Assembly: GCF_000429625.1 (NCBI RefSeq)
Contig: NZ_AUCF01000012.1
Location: forward strand, 1-64,000
Origin: Azospirillum halopraeferens DSM 3675
Lineage (GTDB): Bacteria > Pseudomonadota > Alphaproteobacteria > Azospirillales > Azospirillaceae
DNA length: 64,000 nt
Direction of reading: 5' to 3'
The notes below the pieces were generated by a model. It saw only the letters and a program-made list of their open reading frames with translations, ran no database searches and was not told where the DNA came from. This document shows positions 61,055 through 64,000 of this stretch, piece by piece. Each line of letters begins with the position of its first letter. Within the stretch, counting starts at the first letter, position 1. The position numbers and the translations under genes are program-made.

Positions 61055-63148
61055 TCAGACCTGGTCGATGGTCTTGACGGACGCCTTGCGGTGCAGTTCC
61101 CCGTGGCTCAGCACCGGCGTCATCGGGCTGACCCGCTCCAGCAGCGAGCGCACGAAGGGCCGCACCTCCGCCCCCACCAGCAGGGCCGGCCACACCTGCG
61201 GTGTCGCGTGCTTCTGGATGGTCAGGCGCAGGGCGGTCAGGAACTCCTGCACCTGGCTGGGCGGCATGGCGAAGCGGCGGTCGTCCCCCTCCACCACGAT
61301 GCTGTCGAGCAGCGCCTGTTCCCAGCGCGGCGACAGCGCGATCACCGGCACGAAACCGTCCGGCCCGGTCAGGCCCTGGCAGATCTGCTGGCCCAGACGG
61401 GTGCGCACATGCTCGGTGATCAGGGTGATGTGGCGCGTCCAGCCCACCGCCTCGGCGACGGCCTCGACGATGGCGGGCAGGTTGCGGATGGACACCCGCT
61501 CGGCCAGCAGCGCCTGGAGCACGCGCTGGAGCACGACCATGGAGATCTGGCTGGGCACCATGTCGCTGATCAGCTTCTGGTACTCCCGCCCCAGCCCGTC
61601 GACCAGCTTTTGCAGCGCCCCGAAGGTCAGCAGCGTCGGCAGGTGGTCCTTGATGACCTCGGTCAGGTGGGTGGTGATGACGCTTTCCGGATCGACCACG
61701 GTGTAGCCCCTGGCCACCGCCTCCTCGTGGCGCGACGGGTCGATCCAGCGGGCGTGCAGGCCGAAGGTGGGCTCGCGCGTCGCCTCGCCCTGGATGTCGG
61801 CCACCTCGCCGCCGGTGGGGTCGATGGCCAGCAGGTGCTTGGGCCGCACCTCGCCGCGGGCGACCTCCACCCCCATCACCGACACCACATAGCTCTTGGG
61901 CGCCAGGAAGCTGGAGTCCTTGATGCGCACCGACGGCAGGACGAAGCCGAACTCCACCGCGAAACGCTTGCGCAGCGTCTTCACCTTGCCGGTCAGCGGG
62001 CCGTTCTTGTTGAGGATCAGCGGCACCAGGTGGCTGCCTACCTCCACCTTCACCTCGTCGACCTTCAGCATCTCCTCCACCGGCTCCTCCGGGGCGGCGG
62101 CGGCGGGGCGGCGGCTCTCCTCCAGCTTCGCCAGGGCGGTGAGGCGGGCGCGGCGGCGCGGCATGTACCAGCCCAGCACGCCGAAGGCGGCGGCCACCGC
62201 CAGGAAGGGCGGCAGCGGCAGGCCCGGCGTCAGCGCCAGCGCGGCGAGCAGGCCGCCCGCCACCATCAGCGCCTTGGGATGGGCGCCGAGCTGGTCGATC
62301 ACCACCTTGTCGGCGGAGCCGGCGTTGCCGCCCTTGGTGACCAGCAGGCCGGCGGCCAGCGACACCACCAGGGCGGGGATCTGCGTCGCCAGCCCGTCGC
62401 CGACCGTCAGGGTGGTGTAGGCGGCGGCGGCGCTCTCGAAGCTCATGCCCTGCTGGACGATGCCGATGGCCATGCCGCCCAGCACGTTGATGGCGGTGAT
62501 GATCAGCCCCGCCACGGCATCGCCGCGCACGAACTTCGACGCGCCGTCCATGGCGCCGTAGAAGGTGCTCTCGTCCTCCAGCTCCTTGCGGCGGCGGCGC
62601 GCCTCCACGTCGTCGATCATGCCCGCCGACAGGTCGGCGTCGATGGCCATCTGCTTGCCGGGGATGGCGTCCAGGGTGAAGCGCGCCCCCACCTCGGCGA
62701 TGCGCGTGGCGCCCTTGGTGATCACCACGAAGTTGATGACCACGAGGATGCAGAAGATCACCACGCCGATGACGAAGTTGCCGCCCATGATGAACTGGCT
62801 GAAGCCCTGGATCACATGGCCGGCGGCGCCGGTGCCGCCGTGGCCCTCGCTGAGGATCAGCCGGGTGGAGGCGATGTTGAGGGCCAGGCGCAGCATGGTG
62901 ACCACCAGCAGCACCGTCGGAAAGGACGAGAAGTCCAGCGGCTTGGCGATCCACAGGGACACCATCAGGATCAGCACGCTGACGGCGATCGACACGGTCA
63001 GCCCGACGTCGAGCAGCCAGGACGGCACCGGCAGGAACAGCACCGCCAGGACCAGCAGGATGCCGATCGCGAACATCACGTCGCGGTTGGCGGTGCCGAT
63101 GTCGCCCAGGATGCCGAAGCGGCTGCGGACGTGTTCGGTGAGCGTCAT
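61055..63148 (-). CDS. flhA: Flagellar biosynthesis protein FlhA
   Basis: The 697-residue export-gate protein has eight hydrophobic helices in the first 330 residues, the conserved FHIPEP-type region ('VGARFTLDAIPGKQMAIDAD', 'ASKFVRGDAVAGLIITAINV') and the nonameric cytoplasmic domain with 'IDPTGGEVADIQGEATREPT' and 'LTEVIKDHLPTLLTFGALQK'. The start MTLTEHVRSRF is chosen by family length; a longer frame has no support. It is followed by fliR and flhB in the common order. Confidence 0.96.
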   Translation of the reverse strand: MTLTEHVRSRFGILGDIGTANRDVMFAIGILLVLAVLFLPVPSWLLDVGLTVSIAVSVLILMVSLWIAKPLDFSSFPTVLLVVTMLRLALNIASTRLILSEGHGGTGAAGHVIQGFSQFIMGGNFVIGVVIFCILVVINFVVITKGATRIAEVGARFTLDAIPGKQMAIDADLSAGMIDDVEARRRRKELEDESTFYGAMDGASKFVRGDAVAGLIITAINVLGGMAIGIVQQGMSFESAAAAYTTLTVGDGLATQIPALVVSLAAGLLVTKGGNAGSADKVVIDQLGAHPKALMVAGGLLAALALTPGLPLPPFLAVAAAFGVLGWYMPRRRARLTALAKLEESRRPAAAAPEEPVEEMLKVDEVKVEVGSHLVPLILNKNGPLTGKVKTLRKRFAVEFGFVLPSVRIKDSSFLAPKSYVVSVMGVEVARGEVRPKHLLAIDPTGGEVADIQGEATREPTFGLHARWIDPSRHEEAVARGYTVVDPESVITTHLTEVIKDHLPTLLTFGALQKLVDGLGREYQKLISDMVPSQISMVVLQRVLQALLAERVSIRNLPAIVEAVAEAVGWTRHITLITEHVRTRLGQQICQGLTGPDGFVPVIALSPRWEQALLDSIVVEGDDRRFAMPPSQVQEFLTALRLTIQKHATPQVWPALLVGAEVRPFVRSLLERVSPMTPVLSHGELHRKASVKTIDQV

Positions 63149-63230
63149 GGCGTCGCGTCGGCTCCAGGAGGGGGGCTTGCGTCCCGGCACCCTAGACGGG
63201 CGCGGTAAAACCCGGATTTAAGCGGTCGCA

Positions 63231-64000
63231 TCAGGGGCGGGCGTCGGGCAGCAGCGGGCGCGCGGGCCCGTCGGCGACCAGCCCGGACAGGAAGGCGAGT
63301 TGCCCCAGCTCCGCCTTCGTCCACACCGGCGCGGCGGTGCGCGGCCCGGCCGCCAGCGTCTCCAGGTAGCCGAGCGCCCCCGCCACCCAGCGCCGGTTGC
63401 CCGTGACGCGCTCCCGGTAGGCGGTGCCCAGCTCGGACCGGGCGGAGTGGTAGCGGGCGATGGCGGTGTCCAGCGAGCCGTGGTCGCGCTGCAGGGCGCC
63501 CAGGAAGGACGCGGCGTAGCGGGCGTTGGCCACGGGGTCGAAGGCGGTGTCCAGGTCGGGAAAGGCGTCCGGGTGCCATTTCAGATTGATCTGGAGGCAG
63601 CCGACGTCGATGGAGCGCACGCCGCGCCGCTGCTCGTCGCGCACGAAGGCGATGGCGTCGGCCCGGCCGGTGAAGTAGCGGGACCGCCCCTCGCTGTTGA
63701 CCGTCCACGGCCAGACGGTGAACAGCCCGCGCTCGGTGCGCCGGCCGGCCTCGGTGAAGCCCATGGCCAGCAGCAGATGGTCGGTGATGCCCGCCGCCCG
63801 CTCGGCGTCCAGGATGGCGGCGATGCATTGCGCTTCCGGCGGCAGCGGGCCGCGGCGGTCGGCGGGGGGCAGCGCGGCGGAGGGGGGCCTGCCCGGCGGT
63901 GCCGGCGGCAGGGCGTAGAGCGCCGGCGTCCAGATGCCGATCTGCGACGCCGACGCGGCGGCGGCGGCCGGCGCCCACAGGGCGAGGAGCGCCGCCGGCA
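63231..64000 (-). CDS. Lytic transglycosylase (SLT-like), 5' end beyond the window
   Basis: The readable part has about 255 residues and is cut at the right edge. It begins within an Ala-rich signal peptide ('PAALLALWAPAAAAASASQ'), then a Pro-rich linker and a transglycosylase domain with the probable catalytic Glu in 'LLLAMGFTEAGRR', followed by 'VRSIDVGCLQINLKWHPDAF' and 'ARYAASFLGAL'. It should cut peptidoglycan in the periplasm. It lies 82 bases upstream of flhA on the same strand, so it may open the wall for the flagellum. Confidence 0.85.
   Translation of the reverse strand, partial: PAALLALWAPAAAAASASQIGIWTPALYALPPAPPGRPPSAALPPADRRGPLPPEAQCIAAILDAERAAGITDHLLLAMGFTEAGRRTERGLFTVWPWTVNSEGRSRYFTGRADAIAFVRDEQRRGVRSIDVGCLQINLKWHPDAFPDLDTAFDPVANARYAASFLGALQRDHGSLDTAIARYHSARSELGTAYRERVTGNRRWVAGALGYLETLAAGPRTAAPVWTKAELGQLAFLSGLVADGPARPLLPDARP

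Noticed and set aside
59111..63208. A plus-strand open frame of about 1365 codons opposite flhB, fliR and flhA.
   Set aside because: It is the complement of three certain flagellar genes and has no recognisable domain.

Overview
The window is about 70% GC and reads as chromosome of an alphaproteobacterium of the Rhodospirillales/Azospirillaceae type. The only taxonomic marker is the 5' end of a 16S rRNA gene at the left edge, on the minus strand. Its variable stretch near positions 20-80 resembles Azospirillum and relatives. Many ABC transporters, one-component regulators and a flagellar export cluster fit a metabolically versatile, motile soil or rhizosphere bacterium. The genus is inference, not proof.

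Layout from left to right. 1-696: 16S 5' end, leader and candidate tandem rrn promoters. 764-7191 (minus): a seven-gene unit of FAD oxidoreductase, ATC-hydrolase-like enzyme and a complete Liv-type ABC transporter. 7341-9591: a TrmH-type RNA methyltransferase, divergent from a fused glycosyltransferase. 9765-14620 (minus): a triple-CheW-like protein, a chemoreceptor and a MscS channel with a cyclic-nucleotide domain. 14748-16959: NhaA antiporter and an unknown protein. 17125-23332 (minus): PotABCD-type importer, Asp/Glu/hydantoin racemase, SDR and AhpD-like protein, with a divergent GntR regulator and a 16-bp palindromic operator. 24483-26594: a 52-residue protein, an AspH-like oxygenase and a heptosyltransferase-like enzyme. 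26659-31797: PhnDCEE-type importer plus inositol-monophosphatase-like phosphatase, divergent from a DeoR/GlpR-type repressor. 31816-32565: DUF3750 protein.

32659-42606 is a two-armed catabolic locus. The minus arm holds a LysR regulator with two helix-turn-helix domains and a 4,5-dihydroxyphthalate-decarboxylase-like protein. The plus arm holds a ThDP-dependent (benzoylformate-decarboxylase-like) enzyme, TctCBA uptake, an aldehyde dehydrogenase and an AbrB-family membrane protein. The natural reading is import of a 2-oxo acid, decarboxylation to an aldehyde and oxidation to an acid. 42622-46927 holds small regulators, an SDR, a DeoR regulator and an MFS transporter. 47028-59049 is a GntR-controlled acid-catabolism operon: enoyl-CoA hydratase family, LivGHMKF, acyl-CoA synthetase, thiolase and a DmdC-like acyl-CoA dehydrogenase. 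It is interrupted by a vapBC pair whose toxin gene is frameshifted. 59189-64000 (minus) holds lytic transglycosylase (partial), flhA, fliR and flhB.

Most noteworthy non-coding signals: a composite two-hairpin repeat found twice, each time starting at the stop codon of the upstream gene; a perfect 19-bp hairpin beside one copy; and a related hairpin (CCUCUCCC on the 5' arm) directly after three of the five substrate-binding-protein genes. No CRISPR array, tRNA, insertion sequence or prophage was recognised.
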